A DNA stretch of 64,000 nucleotides from Pseudoteredinibacter isoporae_A (GTDB lineage: Bacteria; Pseudomonadota; Gammaproteobacteria; Pseudomonadales; Cellvibrionaceae), in NCBI RefSeq assembly GCF_040372805.1, contig NZ_BAABWJ010000007.1, positions 62,001 to 126,000 on the forward strand, in the 5' to 3' direction. The notes under the pieces were generated by a model that had not been told where the DNA came from, searched no databases, and worked only from the letters and a program-made list of their open reading frames with translations. This document shows, piece after piece, positions 26,547-35,579 of the stretch (positions are counted from its first letter, which is position 1; every line of letters starts with the position of its first letter). The translations under genes were made by a program, and so were the position numbers.

Positions 26547-27947
26547 ATGAATACCCCGTTTACCCCAGAGCTTCTCTCTCCGGCTGGCACGCTGAAATCC
26601 ATGCGCTATGCCTTTGCCTATGGCGCCGACGCTGTTTACGCAGGCCAACCACGCTATAGCCTGCGAGTTCGCAACAATGAATTCAACAAGCTGGATAATC
26701 TCGCAGCGGCGGTTGAAGAAGCTCACGGTATGGGCAAACAGTTTTATCTGGCCTCTAACCTGTCCCCACATAATGACAAGGTACGCTCGTACATTCGGGA
26801 TCTCGAGCCGGTTATTGATATGGGCCCTGATGCCCTGATCATGTCCGATCCCGGCCTGATCATGATGGTGAAAGATCGTTGGCCTGAACAGGAAGTACAC
26901 CTGTCGGTCCAAGCCAATGCTGTGAACTGGGCATCCGTTAAATTCTGGGAACGCCAGGGCATCAGTCGAGTGATTCTCTCCCGTGAATTATCCCTGGACG
27001 AAATTGAAGAAATTCGCCAGCAATGCCCAGACATGGAATTGGAGGTGTTTGTTCACGGCGCACTGTGTATCGCCTATTCCGGTCGCTGCCTGTTGTCGGG
27101 TTACATGACCCATCGCGATTCCAATCAGGGCGCCTGCACCAACTCTTGCCGCTGGGAGTACAACGCTCACAACGCAAAAGAAAATGAAACCGGTGATTTA
27201 ATCGCGGTTGATCAGCCGCAAGGGATTCGCAGCAGTGACGATCCTGTGAACACCGACGAGTTAGCAGCGGTCTACACTCCCGAAAATTATGACCCAAGTG
27301 GGGTCAATGAAGTGGAGCCCGTCTTACTGCAGGAAAAAAATCGCCCCGGTGAACTCATGCCCGCTTATGAAGACGAGCATGGGACCTATATTATGAATTC
27401 CAAAGACTTGCGCGCAGTTCAACACGTGGAGCGATTGGTGAATATGGGCATCCATTCCCTTAAGATCGAAGGCCGAACCAAAAGCCATTACTACGTGGCG
27501 CGAACTGCACAGGTTTATCGCCGCGCCATTGACAATGCCGTGGCTGGCAAGCCCTTCGATTTCAACTTGATGGCCGAACTGGAACATCTTGCCAATCGTG
27601 GTTACACCGAAGGTTTCTATCGTCGCCATGTTCCCAGTGAATACCAGAATTACGAAAAAGGGGTGTCCAGCAATCCGAATCAGCAGTTCGTTGCTGAGGT
27701 TCACGGCAGTGACGGCAACCGTTTGCACCTGGAAGTGAAAAACCGATTCAGTGTTGGGGACAAACTGGAGTTGATCAGTCCCCAGGGCAATCACAGTTTT
27801 ACCTTAGAGCACATGCTGGACAAACACGGCCACGATGCGAACATCGCGCCGGGTTCAGGCCACCAGGTTTCCGTCGATTTGCCCGAGCACATTCAACTGC
27901 GGGACGGTGATGCCGATTACACCTTGCTGATGCGCTACACCGCTTAA
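26547..27947 (+). CDS. trhP: tRNA hydroxylation protein TrhP (peptidase U32 family, YegQ)
   Basis: A 466-residue protein with the U32 signature EVFVHGALCIAYSGRCLLSG and cysteine-rich continuation GACTNSCRWEY. These cysteines are expected to carry an iron-sulfur cluster. The N-terminus PELLSPAGTLKSMRYAFAYGADAVY and overall length match E. coli YegQ/TrhP, which is needed for prephenate-dependent 5-hydroxyuridine formation at tRNA U34. It is one of three wobble-modification genes in this window (with trmL and mnmC). Confidence 0.9.
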   Translation: MNTPFTPELLSPAGTLKSMRYAFAYGADAVYAGQPRYSLRVRNNEFNKLDNLAAAVEEAHGMGKQFYLASNLSPHNDKVRSYIRDLEPVIDMGPDALIMSDPGLIMMVKDRWPEQEVHLSVQANAVNWASVKFWERQGISRVILSRELSLDEIEEIRQQCPDMELEVFVHGALCIAYSGRCLLSGYMTHRDSNQGACTNSCRWEYNAHNAKENETGDLIAVDQPQGIRSSDDPVNTDELAAVYTPENYDPSGVNEVEPVLLQEKNRPGELMPAYEDEHGTYIMNSKDLRAVQHVERLVNMGIHSLKIEGRTKSHYYVARTAQVYRRAIDNAVAGKPFDFNLMAELEHLANRGYTEGFYRRHVPSEYQNYEKGVSSNPNQQFVAEVHGSDGNRLHLEVKNRFSVGDKLELISPQGNHSFTLEHMLDKHGHDANIAPGSGHQVSVDLPEHIQLRDGDADYTLLMRYTA

Positions 27948-27966
27948 GCGTTCCCTGGCAGATCAG

Positions 27967-28869
27967 TCACGCCAACGGAAGCAAGAGTACATTGAGCGCT
28001 TGGGATTCCGGTACGTCCGGAAAAAAGGTCAAGCGCTCAAGCAGTAATGGAGCATCTGCCAGCTCTTCCCCACTGTTCGGCAACCAGTTTTCGTATAAAT
28101 ACTCTATCGCTCGCGATAAGCTTTCATCACTGCCCTGATGATTGAGTTTTGCGTATCGCCCAGCCGGGACATTTACCTGGCTTAGCGGCAAACACTCATC
28201 ATTCAGCATTGTCTCGCTTGACGTCCATGGTCGATTGCCCGGCCACTCACAGGCCAAATCGAAGCGAAAATCCGTCCCCGCTTCGCGAGGATCCTCGTAC
28301 AGACGATTAAAGGTCCGCGACATGCTCGGGGCTAAACTTCGGGATTTTCGCCAGGCAATAAATTGCCCGATGCTGACGCCCAGATCAGCCACTGGCCCTT
28401 GATGGTGATAAACCGCCAAGGCCAATTCATCGAGTTCGACAATCTCTGTGGAATAATGCTTGTTCATGGTTTGTTGCTCCCTGATCACTTCCAGTGTTTG
28501 TAGCTTTTGCGTGAGAGCCACCCAGTGCGCCCCGGCTCGAAAATCCCGAGGGCTTTGCTCTGAATAGCGTTTAAAGGCCCGAGTAAATGCCTCGGCACTG
28601 TCATAACCGGCTTGCAGGGCGATGTCCAAAATGCTGAACTCTGAACGAAAAGCCAGGCAATATGCCGCGCGCTTAATACGCAACAATCGAACACATTCCC
28701 CAAAGCTTACTCCCCAGAACGCTTTAAACTGACGTTGAAAATGAAACTCAGAAATGTGCAACTGCCGGCTAATGGATCGGATGTCTACATCACCATCTAA
28801 GTGCTCTTCAACCAGATGCAAAGCTTCCGCCATGCGTTGATAACTGCGAGTCTTCAGTGTCTTATCCAT
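27967..28869 (-). CDS. AraC-family regulator with GyrI-like effector domain
   Basis: 300 residues from ATG 28869, chosen for the CAGGA just upstream; the longer frame to 29007 would run into the divergent sirtuin promoter. The N-terminal double HTH (about 5-105) has ISRQLHISEFHFQRQFKAFWG and AYDSAEAFTRAFKRYSE-type helices. The C-terminal GyrI/SOUL-like domain (about 145-300) probably binds a hydrophobic effector, as in Rob/BmrR-type proteins. Target genes are unknown; the divergent cobB is the nearest candidate. Confidence 0.85.
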   Translation of the reverse strand: MDKTLKTRSYQRMAEALHLVEEHLDGDVDIRSISRQLHISEFHFQRQFKAFWGVSFGECVRLLRIKRAAYCLAFRSEFSILDIALQAGYDSAEAFTRAFKRYSEQSPRDFRAGAHWVALTQKLQTLEVIREQQTMNKHYSTEIVELDELALAVYHHQGPVADLGVSIGQFIAWRKSRSLAPSMSRTFNRLYEDPREAGTDFRFDLACEWPGNRPWTSSETMLNDECLPLSQVNVPAGRYAKLNHQGSDESLSRAIEYLYENWLPNSGEELADAPLLLERLTFFPDVPESQALNVLLLPLA

Positions 28870-28998
28870 TTTCCTGAGCCATGACAAATAAAAACAATAG
28901 CGCGTATCATAGAGAGCCTGAACGATTGCTACTTGATCAAAACTGCGCAATACCGTAATCAGAAAACACTCATCAACCCCGAACACAAGGCCGATCGA

Positions 28999-29721
28999 AT
29001 GCATCAAAGAGATTGTCGCAACATTGTTATTTTAACTGGCGCAGGCGTCTCTGCCGAATCGGGTCTCGACACCTTCCGCGACAACGGCGGTTTATGGGAG
29101 CAGCATCGAGTGGAAGACGTGGCGACACCTGAAGCTTTTGAGCGCGATCCACATTTAGTGCAGCGCTTTTACAATCTGCGCCGCAAAGCCCTGCTCGAAA
29201 ACGCCGAACCGAATGAGGCACACATTGCGCTAGCCGAGTTTGAACGGCATTACCGAAAAGCAGGATACGGCGAGTTCACATTGATCACCCAAAATGTAGA
29301 CGATTTACATGAGCGTGCCGGCAGTCAGCAATTGCTGCACATGCACGGCGAACTTCTCAAAATTCGCTGCCAGCAGAGCTCGAAAGTGTACACTTGCCGG
29401 GACGATGTCGCAGTGGATCAGCCTTGCCCTTGCTGTGAACGCCCAGGGCAACTGCGCCCGGATATTGTATGGTTTGGGGAAATGCCCATGTTTATGGATG
29501 ACATTGAGCAGGCCCTGTCACGTTGCGATGTGTTTGTCGCCATAGGTACATCCGGCCAGGTGTACCCCGCAGCTGGCTTTGTTCAAATGGCCAGTGCATA
29601 TGGCGCACATACGGTTGAACTCAATCTCGAAGCCTCGGGCGGCCACTTCCACGAGGGGCATTACGGCCCGGCCACTGAAGTGGTGCCTCAGTTTCTTAAC
29701 ACTTTGCGGTCAGATTCATAG
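28999..29721 (+). CDS. cobB: Sir2-family NAD-dependent protein deacylase CobB
   Basis: 240 residues from ATG 28999 (AAGG eight bases upstream). The NAD site is TGAGVSAESGLDTFRDNGG, TQNVDDLHERAG is conserved, the catalytic His is in LHMHGELLK, and four zinc-site cysteines occur (KIRC, YTC, CPCC). The segment RFYNLRR keeps the Tyr-x-x-Arg pair that in E. coli CobB allows removal of succinyl as well as acetyl groups. It is followed 15 bp later by a CPBP protease gene. Confidence 0.92.
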   Translation: MHQRDCRNIVILTGAGVSAESGLDTFRDNGGLWEQHRVEDVATPEAFERDPHLVQRFYNLRRKALLENAEPNEAHIALAEFERHYRKAGYGEFTLITQNVDDLHERAGSQQLLHMHGELLKIRCQQSSKVYTCRDDVAVDQPCPCCERPGQLRPDIVWFGEMPMFMDDIEQALSRCDVFVAIGTSGQVYPAAGFVQMASAYGAHTVELNLEASGGHFHEGHYGPATEVVPQFLNTLRSDS

Positions 29722-29736
29722 ACAGAAGGACGCCAC

Positions 29737-30327
29737 TTGAACATGAACGTCAAGGTGCCACAAAGCAAACTGATAAGCTTTGGCTTGGTGATTAAAAGCC
29801 AACTCGTTCTGGCACTGCTGGGCTTTGTACTGGCCGGCGGGATTCGCGGCAACTGGCAAATCACTGACCTGCATTTTGCCTTGTATGGTGCCCTCCTGGC
29901 GGCGGGCAGTTTTGCGTTGCTTTACGTGGCTTATAACGTGTTTCCTCGAATGGTCCAAAGCTTGAACACGGACCTCGAGACATACGGCTCGATGATCGGC
30001 CATTTCAGCTATCCGCAGCTCGCTCTGATTGGCGTCCTCGCGGGACTCTCAGAAGAATGGTTGTTCCGAGCATTTTTGCAAGATTTTGTTCTCGGTTTTT
30101 CCGGTAACAGCCCCCTGGGCTCCGCATCCGCCATCATTGTAGCCTCATTGGGATTTGCCGCGCTGCATGGCCTGTCCAGGCGGTACTTCCTGTTTACCTT
30201 TGCCATGGGGCTGGCGCTTGGCTATGCCTACCAGTACAGCGGTAGCCTGTTGATGGTAATCCTCTGGCACAGCCTTTACGACGTCATCGCCCTGTGCTGG
30301 TTAAAGCGTAAACGTTGGCGTTTGTAG
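29737..30327 (+). CDS. CPBP-family intramembrane metalloprotease
   Basis: A 196-residue polytopic membrane protein with about five to six hydrophobic helices. All CPBP (CAAX/ABI) motifs are present: EEWLFR (the EExxxR motif), AALHGLS with the second metal ligand, and LWHSLYD (HxxxD). The TTG at 29737 has AAGGA six bases upstream, while the ATG at 29743 is 12 bases away, so TTG is preferred. Substrate unknown; in bacteria these proteases act in immunity, signalling or peptide processing. Confidence 0.88.
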   Translation: MNMNVKVPQSKLISFGLVIKSQLVLALLGFVLAGGIRGNWQITDLHFALYGALLAAGSFALLYVAYNVFPRMVQSLNTDLETYGSMIGHFSYPQLALIGVLAGLSEEWLFRAFLQDFVLGFSGNSPLGSASAIIVASLGFAALHGLSRRYFLFTFAMGLALGYAYQYSGSLLMVILWHSLYDVIALCWLKRKRWRL

Positions 30328-30539
30328 GCACAATACCGCGAAAGCCTCTCTTTTTTAGCGTTTTTACAGCCCCATTTAGGCACCTATCAAGACCTCTTTA
30401 TGGTTGAACATACCTAACCTTTAAATAGATAAACAGTGATTTACCGACGCATTAAACTTGCCTATGCTGGCAAGGTTTACTGATGATTTTCCCTGACAGC
30501 ATACAAAGAACGCTGCAGGATTTTAGAGTGAGGAATCCT

Positions 30540-31862
30540 ATGAGTACCATCAATACCGAGCACTATTGGCTACCTTTTACCCCTAACCGGGCCTTTAAAA
30601 AGAACCCCAAGATCTACACCAAAGCCCAGGGCATGACCATGACTCTGGCGGATGGCCGAGAGATTCTCGACGCCACTGCGGGTTTGTGGTGTACCAATGC
30701 TGGCCACAGTCGCCCGGAAATTGCCGAAGCCGTTCACCAACAGCTTCTGGAAATGGATTATGCCAACCCCTTTGGTTTCGCCCACGAAAAAGCCTTTGAG
30801 CTTGCCACCCGTCTGGCCGAAGAAGTCGCTCCAGCCGGTGTAAACCGTGTCTTTTTCACCAACTCCGGTTCTGAATCCGTCGACACGGCTTTGAAAATTG
30901 CCCGAGCCTATTGGCGCAAACGTGGTCAAGGTGGAAAAACCCGTTTTATCGCCCGCCAAAAAGCCTATCACGGCGTAAACATGGGCGGCGTTTCAGTTGC
31001 GGGGCTGACACCAAACCGAGCTGTTTTCGGCCAAGGCTTGGAAGTCTCTCACCTGAGCCACACCCGTCTCGAGGAGAATGCCTTCAGTCGCGGCCAGGGC
31101 GAACATGGTGCCGACAAGCTTGCCTACGAGCTCGAACAACAGATTGCCATGTACGATGCCAGCAACATTGCGGCCGTTATTATTGAGCCAATGGCCGGTG
31201 CCGGTGGCGTCATTATTCCACCCAAAGGCTATTTGGAAAAAGTCCGCCAAATCTGTAACGACAACGATATTTTGTTGATCTTTGATGAGGTGATTACCGC
31301 TTATGGGCGCCTCGGTGACGGCACCGCCGCCAGAGTTACTGGGGTTACTCCGGACATCATCACTACCGCCAAGGGTTTAACCAATGGCGCTGTGCCTATG
31401 GGTGCGGTTCTGGTAAGCCAGGATGTGCATGATGCCTTTATGCAGGGACCTGAGAACGCACCTGAATTTTTCCATGGGTATACCTATTCTGCCCACCCGG
31501 TGGCCTGTGCCGCAGCACTGGCCACTTTGGATATCTACAAAAACGAAAACCTGTATCAACGCGCGTCCGACATGGCGAAACCTTGGGAAGATGGCATTCA
31601 CCGCTTGGACGACAGCGAGTTCACGACCGATGTGCGGAACTGGGGTTTGGTTGGCGCAATTGACTTCAAGAGTGGTCCAGCGGCGAATGGCATTGAGGGT
31701 TTGACTCGCGCTCAAAGTATTGCCGCCAAGGCGCTGGAAAAAGGCATTACCGTTCGTGCCGCGGGTGACACTATTATGATGTCGCCCCCACTGATTATCG
31801 AACAATCACACATTGATACTATTTTTGATGCGCTGCAAGAGGCTATTCAAGAAATTCAATAA
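30540..31862 (+). CDS. Class III aminotransferase, omega-amino acid:pyruvate type
   Basis: 440 residues from ATG 30540, preceded by GAGGAA; the frame to 30483 has no such site. It is a PLP enzyme with the Schiff-base lysine at Lys278 (TTAKGLTNG), the phosphate-binding TNSGSESVDTA (about 107-117) and LLIFDEVITAYGR (about 245-257). The N-terminus HYWLPFTPNRAFK matches beta-alanine/omega-amino-acid:pyruvate aminotransferases. It probably moves the amino group of beta-alanine or related amines to pyruvate. A strong hairpin terminator follows. Confidence 0.88.
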   Translation: MSTINTEHYWLPFTPNRAFKKNPKIYTKAQGMTMTLADGREILDATAGLWCTNAGHSRPEIAEAVHQQLLEMDYANPFGFAHEKAFELATRLAEEVAPAGVNRVFFTNSGSESVDTALKIARAYWRKRGQGGKTRFIARQKAYHGVNMGGVSVAGLTPNRAVFGQGLEVSHLSHTRLEENAFSRGQGEHGADKLAYELEQQIAMYDASNIAAVIIEPMAGAGGVIIPPKGYLEKVRQICNDNDILLIFDEVITAYGRLGDGTAARVTGVTPDIITTAKGLTNGAVPMGAVLVSQDVHDAFMQGPENAPEFFHGYTYSAHPVACAAALATLDIYKNENLYQRASDMAKPWEDGIHRLDDSEFTTDVRNWGLVGAIDFKSGPAANGIEGLTRAQSIAAKALEKGITVRAAGDTIMMSPPLIIEQSHIDTIFDALQEAIQEIQ

Positions 31863-31873
31863 GCCCATAAAAA

Positions 31874-31908
31874 AATGCGCCAATAACGTTTAACGTTATT
31901 GGCGCATT
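31874..31908. terminator. Bidirectional terminator between aminotransferase and csrA
   Basis: A perfect 16-bp stem (arms 31874-31889 and 31893-31908) with a three-base loop. On the minus strand it is followed by a run of T (A tract at 31868-31875), a textbook rho-independent terminator for csrA. The plus-strand side has a weaker CATTTCT tail. Confidence 0.85.
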
Positions 31909-31946
31909 CATTTCTGTATCACGGCAATTATTCAGGGTCGTTTGCG

Positions 31947-32159
31947 TTATTTTTTCGCGAGACCGGATTTCTCTTTATTCAAACTACTCATAATGCCTTC
32001 AAGCAAACCCTCGGGAGCAATTTCCTCGCGATAGACTCGTACCGAGTCAGGTGCGCTGACGCCAACCGCTACCTGGCGACCTGAAATTGACACAATTTCT
32101 ATACAAATCTCATCGCCTATGATCAATTTTTGACCGGCCTTTCGTGTCAAAGTAAGCAT
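31947..32159 (-). CDS. csrA: CsrA/RsmA-family carbon storage regulator (divergent copy)
   Basis: A 70-residue RNA-binding regulator. The N-terminus MLTLTRKAGQKLIIGD and the VRVYREEI block with its key Arg are conserved, and the C-terminal tail after residue 48 is longer than usual. Compared with the standard csrA beside alaS, the middle strand is changed (CIEIVSISGRQVAVGVSAP). This looks like a second copy. It should bind GGA motifs in leaders of target mRNAs. It is monocistronic. Confidence 0.9.
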   Translation of the reverse strand: MLTLTRKAGQKLIIGDEICIEIVSISGRQVAVGVSAPDSVRVYREEIAPEGLLEGIMSSLNKEKSGLAKK

Positions 32160-32590
32160 GATTATATTCCACTGATTGCTACGGTTATTACCCAGCCAAA
32201 TGGCTCATCCTTGAGGCTTCTTTTAGCTACCCTCTTCCGACTTTTCGAGTACAAATTGCAGCAGGTAATCGCCCTTTCTTACAACTCCATGCTGTGCACA
32301 ACTTTGGGGTTCAGTGCTGACCTTGGGGCAAATTGCTCATTGCGCAGTCGACTTTACAGCGCCGGAAGGTTAACTCTGTCACAAAAAGCGACCTTTTTGA
32401 CTCATGCAGAAGCATGGAAAGGCTTGAATGGTGAAGAAATCCCGAAAATTCACACAGAGGTTTGAGTAATAGTCAACCGTCGGGAAGGGCATAGTATGGC
32501 GGATTTGTTGATCAAGTCATCGAAATGAAACATTGATCTGGCAAAAATCCTTCTTGTATAGGCAGAATGAGTTCCACACGAGGAAATTAT
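32160..32590. other. Intergenic region without a recognisable gene
   Basis: 431 bases upstream of csrA and of the small frame at 32591. The only long frame (32130-32465 plus) overlaps the csrA start antisense, has biased composition and no ribosome binding site. A 7-bp hairpin (CAAAAAG-CGAC-CTTTTTG) occurs in the middle. I saw no tRNA and no cluster of GGA hairpins of the CsrB/RsmZ kind. Confidence 0.5.
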
Positions 32591-32710
32591 ATGTCAGAAT
32601 CCGTGCATCAAAGTAGTCGTTGTGCCACTGAGGTCCTCTCTGATCGCAGCAGCCAAAACCACAATAATAAGGTGCGAGTACACAAAATGATGGAAGCGAT
32701 CTGCATATAA
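32591..32710 (+). CDS. Candidate 39-residue small protein
   Basis: ATG at 32591 follows a good ribosome binding site (GAGGAA at 32580-32585, about six bases away) and reads 39 codons to TAA. The peptide begins MSESVHQSSRCATEVL, is polar with two cysteines, and has no signal or membrane segment. I do not recognise it. Evidence is only the site and the open frame in a region otherwise empty; it might be part of the cold-shock gene's long leader instead. Confidence 0.3.
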   Translation: MSESVHQSSRCATEVLSDRSSQNHNNKVRVHKMMEAICI

Positions 32711-32822
32711 TCCATTCGCCTGTCGTTTTCACCAAGAATCCAGCCAATTCAGGTTGGTAAATGCCTCAATGACTGAGGCCCTGGATCCGCAGTAGCGGAG
32801 CAACACGAAGAAAGAGAGAGAT

Positions 32823-33032
32823 ATGTCCAGTCCAGTTGAAGGAACCGTTAAGTGGTTCAACGATGAAAAAGGCTTCGGCTTTATTGAGCAAGAAAGCGGG
32901 AAAGATGTGTTCGTTCATTACAGTGCCATTGAAGGTACAGGGCGTCGCACCTTGCAAGACGGCCAGCGCGTGAGCATGGTTGTTACCCAGGGCGAAAAAG
33001 GCCCGCAAGCAGAAAACGTTGTTCCGCTTTAA
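32823..33032 (+). CDS. Cold-shock domain protein (CspA family)
   Basis: 69 residues forming a single cold-shock domain. The RNA-binding motifs are KGFGFIEQ (RNP1) and VFVHYSAI (RNP2). The start has GAGAGAG just upstream. It probably acts as a nucleic-acid chaperone. The family is multi-copy, so a specific letter is not given. A hairpin terminator follows at once. Confidence 0.95.
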   Translation: MSSPVEGTVKWFNDEKGFGFIEQESGKDVFVHYSAIEGTGRRTLQDGQRVSMVVTQGEKGPQAENVVPL

Positions 33033-33064
33033 TTCAGCTGGATACACATCGTTTAAAAACGATT

Positions 33065-33096
33065 GGCGCCCTGTCTATGACATGGCGCCTTTGTTT
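33065..33096 (+). terminator. Terminator after the cold-shock gene
   Basis: An 11-bp stem with one mismatch (arms 33065-33075 and 33079-33089, loop TAT), followed by TTTGTTT. It ends the csp transcript before the convergent purU. Confidence 0.8.
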
Positions 33097-33114
33097 ATAT
33101 AGCCAACCGGACGA

Positions 33115-33990
33115 CTAACGGCTGAAGACAACCGTCTTATTGCCATTCGCCAGTATTCTTTGTTGAGCAAACCAACGCACCGCTCGACCCAATACCCTTG
33201 ACTCTATATCTCGGCCAATCTCAACCAATTCTTCCGGCTCATTAATGTGGCTGACCCTTTCAACATCTTGTTCGATAATTGGACCTTCATCCAAATCCTC
33301 TGTGACAAAATGCGCAGTCGCACCAATCAGTTTGACACCACGTGCATACGCTTGGTGGTATGGCTTAGCGCCTTTAAAACCCGGTAAAAATGAGTGGTGA
33401 ATGTTAATTGCGCGCCCTTGTAATGCGTCCGTCATATTAGGCGACAGTATTTGCATATAACGCGCCAGCACCAACAAATCCACACTCTGCTCGTCGATCA
33501 AATCTAAAATGTGAGCTTCCTGTTCAGCCTTATTTTCAGCACTCACCGGCATGTAGTGATACGGGACATCGTACCACTCCACTAACTCACGCATATCTTC
33601 ATGATTGGAAACGACGGCAACAATATCCACGGGCAAACTGCCGCGCTTCCAGCTATTGAGCAGATTATTCAAACAATGCCCCCACTTGGACACGGCGATA
33701 ACAATGCGCGCACGACGATGCACATCGCACAAGGACCACTGCATATCATAACGTTCGGCAACGGCTTTGAAGGCAGACTTAATGTCGCCCAGAGGTTTGG
33801 CACCCTCACTGGCTTCAAACACTGTGCGCATGAAAAAGCGTTTGCTGTGAACATCTTCAAATTGCGAAGATTCACGAATATTAAAGCCCTGCAGAGCGAA
33901 AAGGTTGGCAACAGCCGCCACAATGCCAGGCTTGTCATTGCAGCTTAAGGTTAATACGATCTCTGATACGTGATTGGATTGTTGAGTCAT
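33115..33990 (-). CDS. purU: Formyltetrahydrofolate deformylase PurU
   Basis: A 291-residue protein. The N-terminal ACT domain (about 8-85) begins LTLSCNDKPGIVAAVANLF. The C-terminal formyl-transferase-type hydrolase domain (about 92-285) has INIHHSFLPGFKGAKPY and TAHFVTEDLDEGPII, supplying the Asn/His/Asp triad. It hydrolyses 10-formyl-THF to THF and formate, balancing one-carbon pools and feeding PurT. Monocistronic by layout. Confidence 0.95.
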   Translation of the reverse strand: MTQQSNHVSEIVLTLSCNDKPGIVAAVANLFALQGFNIRESSQFEDVHSKRFFMRTVFEASEGAKPLGDIKSAFKAVAERYDMQWSLCDVHRRARIVIAVSKWGHCLNNLLNSWKRGSLPVDIVAVVSNHEDMRELVEWYDVPYHYMPVSAENKAEQEAHILDLIDEQSVDLLVLARYMQILSPNMTDALQGRAINIHHSFLPGFKGAKPYHQAYARGVKLIGATAHFVTEDLDEGPIIEQDVERVSHINEPEELVEIGRDIESRVLGRAVRWFAQQRILANGNKTVVFSR

Positions 33991-34182
33991 TGTTACATTC
34001 TTAATTTACCAGCAGCGGCAATACTGTCTCATTTTCTAAAGTACAGGGCCGCTTTGATTTGCTATAGTGCTAGGGCGCCCGAGATACTTGTCCGGACGCC
34101 GCAAACAATCGGATTCTTACAACAAGAAGAGTACCCATTACCTCAGCGGAATACCCATGAAGCGTACCAGTGAGGAGTATCT

Positions 34183-35463
34183 ATGACTTGTCTCATGCCA
34201 AGCAAAACAGGCCGTTTATATCACTTGCTCTTATGCAGCCTACTGTGCTCGGTCGCTAGCCTAGCATATTCTGACACTGAATTTGCCGATGAACCGGCAA
34301 TTAAAGACAAGCCAAGCTCGGCCGAAGGTGAACCGGTACAAAAACCCTTGCCCACTGGAGCCGAATTACCCCTGCCGGCTGAAGCCAAACTCGAGTTGGA
34401 CAAACTCGAACAGCGCCTGATAAAACTGCAGGAAGAATCCGGAAACTTTTCAGTCGCCAGCAGCGAAGTACTGCTGGAAATGGCCAAGGTGTACCAGAGC
34501 GCTCGGCAATATGAAGAAGCCGGAAAGCGGCTTCGCCAAGCCATGCAGGTTCAGAGAGTCAACCATGGGCTTTACAGCGAACACCAAATGCCTGCGGCAA
34601 AACTGTTGGTGGAAAATCTGGTGGCCGCAGGCCAATGGAAGGAAGCACGAGAGAAGCAGGAATTTCGACACTGGCTCGCCAACCGTTACCTCACCAAAAA
34701 ACCCGATGAACATTTACGCATGCTGCTGAATCTCGCCCAATGGCAACTGCACGCCTATGTGTTTACTGGGCGCATCGATGACGCCCATGTCGTAGCAGCA
34801 CAGCGTCTCTACCAAGAATATTTCAGAGTTTACAAACAGAGTTCGACGCATCGCCACGATCAGGAAGATCTTGCCAAGGTATTGCAGGGTTTTATCGCCA
34901 GTAATTATTTTTTGCTTAAAAATAGAGAAAAGGAAGGCAGCAGTGGTTTTTCCGTTGTCGCTGGAAATAACGATCCATTACAGCAGCAGCAACAGGAACT
35001 GGAAGCATTGCGCAGCAGCGTTTTTGTCAGCGGAAAAAAAATCCTGAAGAGCATGTTGTCTGAATCCAGCGGGAATAAAGAAAAAATCAAACAATTGACG
35101 CTCAGCGGCGATTGGTTTTTATTGTTCGGGAAATCAAATACGGCCCGCAAGTTGTACCACGAAGCACAAGCACTGGCGAACGAGGAAGCAATGGGAGTCC
35201 TGTTTCAAACGCCAGTGGTGATTCCAGAACTTCCTCGATGGCAGGAAACCTTCACCCCGGATCATGAACGTGCGCATATTGTTGCCACCTTCGACATCGG
35301 CCGGGATGGCAGCGCACGAAATATTCGAGTAGAAGAAAGCCACACAAAACTCAGGGGCAAAGTGAAGCGGCAACTGCGCAAGACCCATTTCCGACCGGCG
35401 CTCAGTGAAGAAGGCCACTTTGTAACCAGCCGTGATGTTCAGCAAAGCTTTAGCTTTCCATAA
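34183..35463 (+). CDS. Exported TPR-like protein with TonB-type C-terminus
   Basis: 426 residues with AGGAG six bases before the ATG. The N-terminal signal/anchor (LYHLLLCSLLCSVASLAYS) is followed by an acidic Pro-rich linker (about 35-70), then helical TPR-like repeats (about 75-330, e.g. LLEMAKVYQSARQYEEAGKRL). The last 65 residues (HIVATFDIGRDGSARNIRVEE...FRPAL) resemble the TonB C-terminal beta domain. It is the first gene of the 34-47.8 kb envelope gene run, so it may connect that system to the outer membrane. Function not known. Confidence 0.7.
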   Translation: MTCLMPSKTGRLYHLLLCSLLCSVASLAYSDTEFADEPAIKDKPSSAEGEPVQKPLPTGAELPLPAEAKLELDKLEQRLIKLQEESGNFSVASSEVLLEMAKVYQSARQYEEAGKRLRQAMQVQRVNHGLYSEHQMPAAKLLVENLVAAGQWKEAREKQEFRHWLANRYLTKKPDEHLRMLLNLAQWQLHAYVFTGRIDDAHVVAAQRLYQEYFRVYKQSSTHRHDQEDLAKVLQGFIASNYFLLKNREKEGSSGFSVVAGNNDPLQQQQQELEALRSSVFVSGKKILKSMLSESSGNKEKIKQLTLSGDWFLLFGKSNTARKLYHEAQALANEEAMGVLFQTPVVIPELPRWQETFTPDHERAHIVATFDIGRDGSARNIRVEESHTKLRGKVKRQLRKTHFRPALSEEGHFVTSRDVQQSFSFP

Positions 35464-35579
35464 TAGTATAGGCATTACGGGTTCATTTATTGCCTCACAT
35501 TAGGAGGTAAGCCGGGGAACTTGCCAAGTCATACTGACTCAAATTCCCATGGTCTAATTGCTGCCAGACGAGTTCGATT

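Noticed and set aside
32130..32465. 111-codon plus-strand frame upstream of csrA
   Set aside because: It begins inside csrA on the opposite strand, lacks a ribosome binding site and has no recognisable features.
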